19,564 nt of DNA from Lysobacterales bacterium. Lineage in GTDB: Bacteria > Pseudomonadota > Gammaproteobacteria > Xanthomonadales > SZUA-36. Made by a program: the position numbers and the translations under genes. This document shows, piece after piece, positions 10,186 through 16,861 of this stretch. The first letter of the stretch is position 1, and every line of letters starts with the position of its first letter. The stretch is from the NCBI GenBank assembly GCA_009692275.1, contig SHZL01000014.1, positions 1 to 19,564 on the forward strand. The letters are read 5' to 3'. A model generated the notes under the pieces. That model was not told where the DNA came from. It was given only the letters and a program-made list of their open reading frames with translations, and did no database searches.

Positions 10186-11181
10186 TTACTGGCCCGGAAA
10201 GCGACCGATGCGCTCTGTGCCACGAATACCGCCAACCCAGATCTCGTCGCCAACTTCAATCGCCACTGTCCCTACCGGTATTAAAGCATTCACCGGATAG
10301 TCCACCAGTTGTTGCACTGCAAGTGTATCCGGATTCACGCTCACGACGCGGGAGGCCACCATTGTGCAGCGCCCATCGGCGCCACATTGCCGCCCCTGCC
10401 CTGCCGCCAACAGTCTTCCATCATCAGTCCAGCGCACGTTATCCACGTTAAAGCCCACGTCTACCGAATCAAGTTGTATCGGCGTTTTGCCGCGCGACAG
10501 GCGCACCAAGGCCTGATCACTCCAGCCGCCAATATATAACCACTGACCATCTATGGAAGAAACGAGACCATTAGGTCCGCGCATCTCGCTGCCAGGCACT
10601 TCGGACCAACCGAAAGCCGGATGCCATTCCCACAGTTGACCACCGGTCGTGTCATAATTGGTGGCGGCAATTCTGGCATCGGGTAATGCGGTTACTGAAT
10701 TCAGGCGCGCGGTGAGAGGAGGCGCCATGATGCAGCCAGTCCATTGCATGGTTGGCACATTGCCACTCACCACCAGATTGAATACTTCAATCGCCTCGCG
10801 ATCGCCATGACCTATAACATACAAAATATAGGTGCTGTCGCTGCCCGCTCTGAACGCGAGTCCATGGGGTTGAAAGCGGTTGTTCGGGCTAGGACAGTCG
10901 GCATAAGTCGAGCGGTCGTGCTGCGGTGCCAAGGCAGCTTCGGGAAATATCACATGCACGCTGTGATCGAGGGTATTCACCGCATAGATCGAACCTTCTT
11001 CATCAGAAATCCGGCCGGACGCAATCACCCAGGGGGTATCGGGAATCTGGTAGAGATCTTCGGGGTTTACCGGGCCGCAGATGAATTGCACAGCGCCATC
11101 TGGATCACAGGATTCGGCAGCGAATGCATGCGTGCAAGGCAGAATCAGGAGTAAAAAGCAGGAACCTACTATTTTTGGCAT
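10186..11181 (-). CDS. Exported SMP-30/paraoxonase-like beta-propeller protein
   Basis: A 331-residue protein with a signal peptide (FLLLILPCTHAFAAES) and a mature part that looks like a six-bladed propeller. FQPHGLAFRAGSDSTYILYV followed by IGHGDREAIEVF resembles the paraoxonase/arylesterase HG-x-LYVVNH pattern, and GPNGLVSSIDGQWLYIGGW resembles the metal-binding GPNG-x-DG-x-LY pattern of SMP-30/gluconolactonase. Both families hydrolyse lactones or esters with Ca2+ or another divalent ion in the central tunnel; here the Asn in GPNG and His in PHGL are candidate ligands. Several Cys (C25, C35 and later CGADGRC) suggest disulfides, in keeping with export. The start is supported by AGGAGA about eight bases upstream and by a good promoter at 11210-11238. 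The Tat amidohydrolase follows after 59 bases. A specific substrate cannot be given. Confidence 0.78.
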   Translation of the reverse strand: MPKIVGSCFLLLILPCTHAFAAESCDPDGAVQFICGPVNPEDLYQIPDTPWVIASGRISDEEGSIYAVNTLDHSVHVIFPEAALAPQHDRSTYADCPSPNNRFQPHGLAFRAGSDSTYILYVIGHGDREAIEVFNLVVSGNVPTMQWTGCIMAPPLTARLNSVTALPDARIAATNYDTTGGQLWEWHPAFGWSEVPGSEMRGPNGLVSSIDGQWLYIGGWSDQALVRLSRGKTPIQLDSVDVGFNVDNVRWTDDGRLLAAGQGRQCGADGRCTMVASRVVSVNPDTLAVQQLVDYPVNALIPVGTVAIEVGDEIWVGGIRGTERIGRFPGQ

Positions 11182-11209
11182 GGTGGCTTCTCCTTATTGT
11201 TGTTGTTCT

Positions 11210-11238
11210 ACTTTATTGATGCTTGTGCTGTTTGGCAA
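11210..11238 (-). promoter_or_regulatory. Sigma-70-type promoter for the SMP-30-like gene
   Basis: On the minus strand TTGCCA (11238-11233) and TAAAGT (11215-11210) are separated by exactly 17 bases. The first matches the -35 consensus in five of six positions and the second the -10 in four of six. The -10 lies about 28 bases before the start codon at 11181, leaving a short leader that carries the AGGAGA ribosome binding site. This would drive the SMP-30-like gene and probably the amidohydrolase behind it. Confidence 0.55.
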
Positions 11239-11260
11239 CTGAGCCGGCAAGAAGTAGCGG

Positions 11261-11278
11261 TGGAAAAGGTGACGGAGG
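11261..11278 (+). repeat. REP-like repeat, GGTGACGGAG family, single arm
   Basis: The 17-base sequence TGGAAAAGGTGACGGAG is found identically at 13213-13229, where it is the left arm of a hairpin. Here the right arm is missing, so this is a half copy. It lies in the 313-base gap 11182-11494, which otherwise holds a promoter and a second repeat cluster and no gene. Confidence 0.6.
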
Positions 11279-11384
11279 CTGAGGTATCCCCAAATATTTT
11301 ATTCAAAAGTGACGTTCCTCAATACCGCTTGCCAAGTGCTTGATGGTACTCCCAAGCTCTTGTTCCTGAACACCTAAGTCCGCG

Positions 11385-11477
11385 AAAGGGTCAAGTCTTG
11401 CCTTTAGAGTGAAAGGGTCAAGTCTTGCCTTTTGCCTGTGCGATCAACTTCAAGGGCAAAACGCAAGACTTGACCCT
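11385..11477 (+). repeat. REP-like cluster, GTCAAGTCTTGCC family (two direct copies, one inverted)
   Basis: Copies of AAAGGGTCAAGTCTTGCCTT occur at 11385-11405 and 11412-11436; a third, inverted, is at 11454-11477. Copies two and three pair over about 23 bases with one mismatch (GCCTTTTGCC against GGGCAAAACGC), with a loop of about 17 bases, giving a strong hairpin. It lies 18 bases past the stop codon of the SGNH hydrolase gene and may stabilise or end its message. Two further copies are at 12503-12534 and 14271-14302. The layout (conserved GGGTC head, palindrome, intergenic, several copies) is that of REP/BIME sequences moved by REP-associated tyrosine transposases; no such transposase is in the window. 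Confidence 0.82.
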
Positions 11478-11494
11478 CAACTTCCTTAACCTGG

Positions 11495-12424
11495 CTAGCG
11501 CGGCGCGTTACAGCGCTCAGGATTTACCTGCCTGGGTATTTCGAGCGGATTCGGCCGGACTCTTTCTTCCGAGGCCAATTGATCAAAAGCAGCTTGCTGT
11601 AACGCAGCGATTTGATCGCGGGACATGCCCAGCTCGTAACCGGAACATTCATTCACACCCAGGGAACGGGGATCGCGTCCGGTGAGGTTGCCAAACACCA
11701 CTAGCGCTTCAAGATAGTAGCCAAAATCGCTGGCGTGATATCGATCCCAGGTCCACAGGTCCACCTTGCCAGCATCAATGCCGTCATAGGGATTCGAATC
11801 CGCCAATCCCAGATCCATCGCACGCAGCCAGGCTTCCCCTACGCCATTGACTGCTGTCACACCTGGCGCGGCGGCGGCAAGATCGTAGCCAGCGCGAATG
11901 TCATGGGCCATCTGTTGTATGGATTGACCGCTCCAGGGTCGATCCGGCACATAGGTCTGGTCGGCACGTGACCAGGTGGCCGTCAGGTAGACTTCCACGT
12001 TCGGGTTCTTGCTCCGCAGGAATTCTGTCATCTCGGCAGTCGTAGCAACCAGCTTGGCAGGATTGCCCGGGGCATCTGCGTCCAGGGTGCTGAAGCCGTG
12101 CATCACCACCTGGTCCCAGGGTCGGCGCCCGATCACGCCGAGCTTTTCCGCCAGATGAAAATCCAGACCACTGCCGCCGCGCGTTTCCAGATAGACTTCG
12201 TAGTCGAGGCCTGCCTGATCCGCGAAGGACTTGAACAGCGCCGGCACACCACCGATGCCTTCGTTGTTCAGGTCGGTGACCGAATCCGGCCGGTAAAAGC
12301 GGGTAGCGGCGCCGTAACCAAACGTGAAGCTGTTGCCGATGAACAGAACGCTGGTTTCGGCCAGAGCAGCGGCGTTAAAAATGTTGGAGGCGAGTAACAG
12401 AATAAAGGCGGAGGACTTTTCCAT
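11495..12424 (-). CDS. Exported SGNH-type hydrolase
   Basis: A 309-residue protein with a signal peptide (AFILLLASNIFNAAALAE). Block I of the SGNH fold is VLFIGNSFTFGYG with Ser32 as probable nucleophile (GNSFT rather than the common GDS). A Gly-rich ETRGGSGLDFHL segment may supply the oxyanion Gly, and WDRYHASDFGYYLEAL gives the catalytic D227-x-x-H230 pair of block V. GNSFT proteins are known among bacterial SGNH/DUF4886-like hydrolases that act on acetylated sugars or other esters, but no substrate can be read from the sequence. ATG 12424 has only a poor ribosome binding site. The upstream gap 12425-12731 carries a REP-like copy. The gene ends just before the 11385-11477 hairpin, which separates it from the SMP-30-like gene. 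Confidence 0.8.
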   Translation of the reverse strand: MEKSSAFILLLASNIFNAAALAETSVLFIGNSFTFGYGAATRFYRPDSVTDLNNEGIGGVPALFKSFADQAGLDYEVYLETRGGSGLDFHLAEKLGVIGRRPWDQVVMHGFSTLDADAPGNPAKLVATTAEMTEFLRSKNPNVEVYLTATWSRADQTYVPDRPWSGQSIQQMAHDIRAGYDLAAAAPGVTAVNGVGEAWLRAMDLGLADSNPYDGIDAGKVDLWTWDRYHASDFGYYLEALVVFGNLTGRDPRSLGVNECSGYELGMSRDQIAALQQAAFDQLASEERVRPNPLEIPRQVNPERCNAPR

Positions 12425-12502
12425 GGGAGCATCTGCTGTGTTGTTGTTTTCCGGAAGTTTGGCACTGTTGGGTGACGAGGTCTACTGAAATTGGAAACGC
12501 CA

Positions 12503-12534
12503 CTGTAGGGGTCAAGTCTTGCCTTATGCCTTGG
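12503..12534 (+). repeat. REP-like repeat, GTCAAGTCTTGCC family
   Basis: This 32-base copy differs from the one at 14271-14302 at a single base (CTTATGCC against CTTTTGCC). It has the CTGTAGGGG head before GTCAAGTCTTGCC that the copies near 11400 lack. It is in the gap between the divergent SGNH hydrolase and RidA genes; apart from this and the RidA leader I see nothing in 12425-12731. Confidence 0.8.
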
Positions 12535-12731
12535 TCTACGGTGCATAGGACATCCACAATTTAGCAGCGGTGTATGAATTTGGATCGGTTCATATGTGAA
12601 TGTCTTATGTTCTCGTTATCCTGCAATCAAACCTCTCATTTCCGCTTTCTCTTGTCTATTCAACAGGGTCGACAATCCCTTGCTGCGGATATACGCTTCA
12701 TTGGTCCTATACACACCACGGGAGTCTGACA

Positions 12732-13193
12732 ATGGTCAAGACGATGGTTAAACTGTCAACATCGGTTTTTGCATTAGTGTTATTGCTGACCGCTGGCGCG
12801 AACACGGTGCTGGCACAGGAGCGTGAGTACATTAACCCGCGCAGCGCTGCCGACACCGGCGTGCCACCATTCAGCGGCGCAGTACGCACCGGCAATACCC
12901 TCTATTTATCTGGCATGCTGGGGTTGGTAAACGGGCAGGTGCCGGATGATCCGCAGGAGGAGGCGCGCATCTTGCTGGACTCAATCAAGAGCACTCTGGA
13001 AGCGGCAGACATGACAATGGATGATCTGGTGTACGTGCAGATTTTCTGTTCCGATGTGGCACTTTATGATGCGTTCAATGAAGTGTATCGCACCTATTTC
13101 ACGCGGGAATTCCCCGCGCGGGCCTTTCTCGGCTCTGGTACGCTGCTGTTTAACGCACGCTTTGAGATCCAATCGATCGCGGTAAAACGCTGA
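12732..13193 (+). CDS. Exported RidA/YjgF-family protein
   Basis: A 153-residue protein. Residues 1-29 are a signal peptide (STSVFALVLLLTAGANTVLAQ) and the remainder is one complete RidA domain. FPARAFLGSG carries R130, the counterpart of the substrate-binding Arg105 of RidA enamine/imine deaminase, and FEIQSIAVKR carries E145, matching Glu120. GNTLYLSGMLG and LLDSIKSTLEAADMTMDDLV are the usual N-terminal strand and helix. RidA normally destroys reactive enamines from PLP enzymes in the cytoplasm; a periplasmic form probably has another job, unknown. ATG 12732 is chosen for GGAG nine bases upstream and the complete signal peptide; the longer frame from 12600 translates repeat-bearing leader. 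It converges on the EamA gene, with a strong palindrome between. Confidence 0.87.
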   Translation: MVKTMVKLSTSVFALVLLLTAGANTVLAQEREYINPRSAADTGVPPFSGAVRTGNTLYLSGMLGLVNGQVPDDPQEEARILLDSIKSTLEAADMTMDDLVYVQIFCSDVALYDAFNEVYRTYFTREFPARAFLGSGTLLFNARFEIQSIAVKR

Positions 13194-13216
13194 GGCTTGC
13201 GTCAAACCATTATGGA

Positions 13217-13259
13217 AAAGGTGACGGAGCGATTAAAAATTAATCCCTCCGTCACCTTT
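13217..13259 (+). repeat. REP-like hairpin, GGTGACGGAG family, between convergent genes
   Basis: AAAGGTGACGGAG (13217-13229) pairs perfectly with CTCCGTCACCTTT (13247-13259). Inside, GATTAA (13231-13236) pairs with TTAATC (13240-13245), leaving one C-C mismatch and a three-base AAA loop. The result is a stem of nearly 20 bp. It sits midway between the ends of the RidA and EamA genes and could end both transcripts, though no T run follows. The left arm with four flanking bases recurs at 11261, so it belongs to a dispersed family and is not a simple terminator. Confidence 0.78.
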
Positions 13260-13281
13260 AATTCAAGCCCTGACCTGCCGT

Positions 13282-14127
13282 CTAAATCCCCAGCAGTACA
13301 ATTCCGCTCACAATCAATATGACAATCGTGATCCGCAACAGGGACAGGCGTTCCTTGAGGACGAACACTGATATCAGCATTGCAAACAGCACGCTGGTTT
13401 CGCGTAACACTGCCACCGGAGCGATGCGTTCCTGACTGAAGCCCCACACGACCATCGCGTAACCCACGGTCGACAACAGTGCAACCAGCAAACCAACTTT
13501 CCAGACATCCCGCAAGGCGCTGATGAGCAGGCTGCGTGGTTGACGCCAGACTGTGAGGATTGGCACCACCCAGCCATCCAGGAAAAACAGCCAGGCGATA
13601 TAACTGAAAGAATTGCCAGCAACGCGGGCACCGCTGCCATCCACCAGAGAATACGCTGTGATGAAAACGCCAGTCAGCAGGGAATAGAGCAACGCGGCCC
13701 GCGACAACTGCCGGATGCCGGCAATGCGTTCCGCTGCCAGCGCAAAAATCCCGCTGACTATCAGTGCCATGCCGAGCAGTTCGGATAAAGTCATGGTTTC
13801 GCCGAGCAGCAGAAAGCCCAGCAAGGCGGTCAGCAGCGGTGCGGAGCCACGGGAAAGCGGGTAGATTTGGGCAAAATCGCCGAGGCCATAGGCACGCACC
13901 AGCAGCAGCATATAACCGCTGTGAAGCCCAACCGTTAGCATCAGGTAGGGCCAGGCGGCTGCAGCTGGAAACGGCAGCAAGAACAGAAACGGGACAGCCA
14001 GCAGTGACGAGGCGATTGTGGTTACGGCGATCACTACCAGTCGGTCACCGCTGACTTTGATCAGTGCATTCCAGACGGCATGCAGCAAGGCGGCGAACAA
14101 GACCGCAGCAAGAACTACCGGTGACAT
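13282..14127 (-). CDS. EamA/DMT-superfamily transporter
   Basis: A 281-residue inner-membrane protein with about ten hydrophobic segments arranged as two EamA repeats (roughly 1-135 and 145-281). Family traits are LLHAVWNALIKVSGD in helix 1, YPLSRGSAPLLTALLGFLLL GET-type motif before helix 5, and its second-repeat match VAVLRETSVLFAMLISVFVL followed by KERLSL. Such proteins export metabolites or amino acids; the substrate cannot be predicted. ATG 14127 gives the usual family start (M-S-P-V-V-L). No good Shine-Dalgarno sequence precedes it. It is not close enough to other minus-strand genes to be clearly in an operon: the DUF998 gene ends 264 bases upstream, across a repeat cluster. Confidence 0.88.
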   Translation of the reverse strand: MSPVVLAAVLFAALLHAVWNALIKVSGDRLVVIAVTTIASSLLAVPFLFLLPFPAAAAWPYLMLTVGLHSGYMLLLVRAYGLGDFAQIYPLSRGSAPLLTALLGFLLLGETMTLSELLGMALIVSGIFALAAERIAGIRQLSRAALLYSLLTGVFITAYSLVDGSGARVAGNSFSYIAWLFFLDGWVVPILTVWRQPRSLLISALRDVWKVGLLVALLSTVGYAMVVWGFSQERIAPVAVLRETSVLFAMLISVFVLKERLSLLRITIVILIVSGIVLLGI

Positions 14128-14241
14128 GGATCAGGAGGCATGAATGTTATTCGGTTACCTTGAGCGCTTATTCGTTTATTTGCACCAGTTTGACATCTAT
14201 CGAGGTCTGGAGCGAGTCCGCACTAAAACACTTTTCACGAG

Positions 14242-14302
14242 CTGTAGGGGTCATGTAGCTATAGGGGTCACTGTAGGGGTCAAGTCTTGCCTTTTGCCTT
14301 GG
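14242..14302 (+). repeat. REP-like repeat, GTCAAGTCTTGCC family, with two partial heads in tandem
   Basis: A full copy (14271-14302) is preceded by CTGTAGGGGTCA at 14242-14253 and ATAGGGGTCA at 14261-14270. The head of the element therefore occurs three times in 40 bases. This is in the 264-base gap between the EamA and DUF998 genes and is a near twin of 12503-12534. Confidence 0.75.
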
Positions 14303-14391
14303 ACAGAATTCGGCTTATCCGCGAATAATGCAGCCCAAGTACAAATCTTCTCGCTGATCAACTCGATAGGTAACAAGATATAGCCCCTTGC

Positions 14392-14997
14392 TTACTCCCC
14401 TGCACGCTTGAACGCAACTGCGGAATAACACAGCAACCACAGAGTGATGCAAATAATTTCCAATTTTTGAATGAATCCGAACGAATAAAAGGGCAAGTTA
14501 CGCATTGGATTTGCCAGCAACAGCAGCAGAAAACAGCTCATGCTAATCACCGCCAACAGGGTATTGGTTTTCCGTAAGGAGCGCTCTCGAAACCAGACAG
14601 TACGTAACGAAAGGGAAATCGGAAACAAACCCAGCTGCAGCACCGCACCGGTGTTATGGGGAAGCTTTATAGTGTAAGGAAACACGGCAACCAGAACTGC
14701 CCCTAGCGCGGCCAGCAACAACAGTCCTGACACCACATAATCGCGCCATGAATGGCGCTGTTCGATACCATGACAGGCGATCATTCCCTGTACCAGGGCA
14801 ATGGCATAGAAACCAATTGTCAGTACCCAGTCTGCTGGCCCCACTGCATAAATGCTCAGCGTGGTATGCCACAGCGTTAAATCAGTGCGCACTATGTGTA
14901 GCAGGATGAAGGCAAAAATGAACCAGCTGAGCGCTGCCATGGCGAGCAACCGGAACACTTTGTGAATCCTTACCACTGTTTCGATTGGACGCGGCAA
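14392..14997 (-). CDS. DUF998 membrane protein
   Basis: A 201-residue protein with six hydrophobic segments. HIVRTDLTLWHTTLSIYAVG followed by PADWVLTIGFYAIALVQG is the characteristic DUF998 N-terminal block (R-x-DL-x-HTLS-x-YAVG). It also has VFPYTIKLPHNTGAVLQLGLF, comparable to the FPxD-x-HxxxA segment of that family. The function of DUF998 is unknown. The start appears to be TTG 14997, with AGAGG nine bases upstream; the next in-frame Met (residue 20) would cut into the first membrane helix. No neighbour suggests a role. Confidence 0.8.
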   Translation of the reverse strand: MPRPIETVVRIHKVFRLLAMAALSWFIFAFILLHIVRTDLTLWHTTLSIYAVGPADWVLTIGFYAIALVQGMIACHGIEQRHSWRDYVVSGLLLLAALGAVLVAVFPYTIKLPHNTGAVLQLGLFPISLSLRTVWFRERSLRKTNTLLAVISMSCFLLLLLANPMRNLPFYSFGFIQKLEIICITLWLLCYSAVAFKRAGE

Positions 14998-15134
14998 TGG
15001 TTTGACCTCTGCTAATCAGCGATTATTCCGCTACTTCTGCTGCGCCTGCCCGATCTGGCCAAACACATGCGCCTGCTCTGCCATGGAACGCCAGTCAGGC
15101 CAGGCCTCAGTCTGCGTTTGCAACTGCAGATGGA

Positions 15135-15231
15135 TCAGGACAGCACAACAAGCATTCCCATCATGCCATGGTCTTCGTGTTCCAACATAATGACAATGTT
15201 GGGTAATCCTGCCCGGGACATTCAAAGGCAA
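15135..15231 (-). pseudogene. C-terminal remnant of a multicopper oxidase, frameshifted
   Basis: On the minus strand one frame reads NVPGRITQHCH (the HCH codons at 15198-15190). One base later another frame reads MLEHEDHGMMGMLVVLS and stops at 15137-15135. Removing the single base 15189 joins them to HCHMLEHEDHGMM, the type 1/type 3 copper-site motif at the C-terminus of multicopper oxidases (HCHxxxHxxxGM). The frame upstream of 15231 is closed within a few dozen bases and no further cupredoxin motif was recognised, so most of the gene is gone. The coding end at LVVLS is where such proteins normally finish. The rest of the gap 14998-15353 holds no feature I can name. Confidence 0.7.
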
Positions 15232-15353
15232 GTGCGCCTGGTGATTTCAACTGCACTGTTGCCTGATGCAAGGCTGCGTGTATAGTGCTCAGGTACATCC
15301 TGACTCACGCAGCAGGAGATCGACCAATTCCTTGCAACGAGAACTTATGCCAC

Positions 15354-16754
15354 ATGCTTATTCGTAAATTTCAGATCGCAATCACCCTATCGTTGTGTAC
15401 CTTGCTCCTTGCTGCCTGCAGCGAACCGGCAGCAGTCGGCACGGCTATTCGCAATGTCACCGTCATTGATGCCGTGCAGGGAGTACGATCCGCACAAACT
15501 GTCATGTTCGATGGTGACCGCATTCTGGCGGTGCAGGCTGCCGATCTTCCGATCGACGCCGCTACCGTCATCGACGGCACTGGTAAATATCTGATTCCCG
15601 GCTTATGGGACTTCCATGTACACCTGACCTATGACTCCCGCCTGACACCAGTTATGCCCGCGCTGTTCCTGCGCTGGGGTATCACCAGTGTGCGGGATAC
15701 CGGCGGGCTGATGGGCGAGATATTGCCAGTGGTCGCAGCAATGCGTGCCACCGACAGTATTGCCCCTCGCGTATTTTTCGCCGGACCATTACTGGACGGA
15801 GTGGACGTTGTCTACGACGGCGACGGACGTCCCGAGATCGGAATCGCTGTCCCCACAGCGGAGACGGCTGCGCGCATCGTGTCCGAACTGAAGGATCAAG
15901 GTGTCGATTTCATCAAGATTTATGAAATGGTGCGCCCGGAAGTTTTCGATGCGCTGGTTGCAGCCGCCGCGGCCGCAGGGCTGCCGATAGATTCCCATGT
16001 CCCGCTTGCACTGCGCGCCCGCGAAGCGGGGCCGCAGGTAGACTCTATAGAACACTTGCGTAATATTGAAATGGATTGTACTGCTAATGCCGCCGACTTG
16101 CATGCGCAGCGGCTGCAACTTTTGAAAAATCCGGAGCGTATACCGGGCGCCGATCTGCGTGCTGCGCTGCATTCCCTGCAACGTCTGCCGGCGGTCTCTG
16201 CCTACGATGAAACCGAATGCGATGCAGTGATAGCAGCGCTGTCCGACACAGTGATGGTACCGACCTTGCGACTGAATTCCATCAATCTGGCGCCGCCCTA
16301 TGAGCGTGTTGACTGGGATGCGGCGCTGGCGCAATTACCGGATGCAGTGCGTCTGGAATTTAAAACCGAGAGTGATCGTCGCCGATCATCGGCACCAGCG
16401 GATGTCACCTATGGAGAATGGAGTCTGTTTCTCACTGGGCGTATGCAAGCCGCCGGTGTGCCCATCGGTGCAGGCACGGATACGCCGATCAATCTCTCCA
16501 TTCCCGGCTACAGCCTGCATGAAGAACTTGAAATGCTGGTGCGCGCCGGGCTGACACCGCTGCAAGCCATCGAATCAGCAACCCTGGTACCGGCGATATA
16601 TTTTGCCAAAGCAGCAGAGATGGGTTCGATCGAAGCCGGCAAGCTGGCAGACATGGTGTTACTGGATGCCGATCCACTGGCTGACATCAGCAATACGCGG
16701 CGTATTGATCTGGTGATTTCGAAAGGTCGGGTAGCCCAGATAGAGCCCCAGTAG
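15354..16754 (+). CDS. Amidohydrolase lipoprotein (imidazolonepropionase/prolidase-like)
   Basis: A 466-residue protein. The lipobox is LAAC with lipidated Cys22, so it is membrane-anchored, probably facing the periplasm. The composite beta domain is followed by GLWDFHVHLT with metal ligands H88 and H90, DFIKIYE with K188 as the probable carboxylated Lys, DSHVPL with H215, SIEHL with H234, and GAGTDTP with D376. All metal ligands of a binuclear amidohydrolase are thus present. The C-terminal EMGSIEAGKLADMVLLDADP is typical. Relatives hydrolyse dipeptides, Xaa-Pro or organophosphate-like compounds; the substrate is not predictable. ATG 15354 is chosen because the signal peptide begins there; the frame upstream has no reason to be coding and the ribosome binding site is weak. 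Its TAG stop overlaps the first base of a dispersed repeat. Confidence 0.87.
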   Translation: MLIRKFQIAITLSLCTLLLAACSEPAAVGTAIRNVTVIDAVQGVRSAQTVMFDGDRILAVQAADLPIDAATVIDGTGKYLIPGLWDFHVHLTYDSRLTPVMPALFLRWGITSVRDTGGLMGEILPVVAAMRATDSIAPRVFFAGPLLDGVDVVYDGDGRPEIGIAVPTAETAARIVSELKDQGVDFIKIYEMVRPEVFDALVAAAAAAGLPIDSHVPLALRAREAGPQVDSIEHLRNIEMDCTANAADLHAQRLQLLKNPERIPGADLRAALHSLQRLPAVSAYDETECDAVIAALSDTVMVPTLRLNSINLAPPYERVDWDAALAQLPDAVRLEFKTESDRRRSSAPADVTYGEWSLFLTGRMQAAGVPIGAGTDTPINLSIPGYSLHEELEMLVRAGLTPLQAIESATLVPAIYFAKAAEMGSIEAGKLADMVLLDADPLADISNTRRIDLVISKGRVAQIEPQ

Positions 16755-16819
16755 GACACCCACAAATTCAAGCCGCGTATATCGCATTTCACCGCAGGCT
16801 TAATGCTGTAAAAGCAGTG
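16754..16819 (+). repeat. Dispersed repeat, GGACACCCACAAA family, left half
   Basis: The first 15 bases, GGACACCCACAAATT, and much of the next 50 (AAGCC, CGTA, TCGC, AGGCT, GCAGTG in order) match 19308-19373. The opposite arm seen there at 19392-19404 is missing here. The repeat begins with the last base of the amidohydrolase stop codon, so it is close against the gene end. Confidence 0.7.
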
Positions 16820-16861
16820 CCAAGTTATCTGCGTAAGACTGTGGCTGTCGTATTTGCATCC

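Noticed and set aside
12547..12563. GGACATCCACAATTTA, similar to the GGACACCCACAAATT repeat
   Set aside because: One mismatch plus a gap and no following similarity or second arm; could be chance.
14144..14383. 79-codon plus-strand frame with AGGAGG five bases before its ATG
   Set aside because: It runs through the REP-like repeat cluster at 14242-14302, shows no recognisable protein family, and the AGGAGG lies in the 5' region of the EamA gene by chance.
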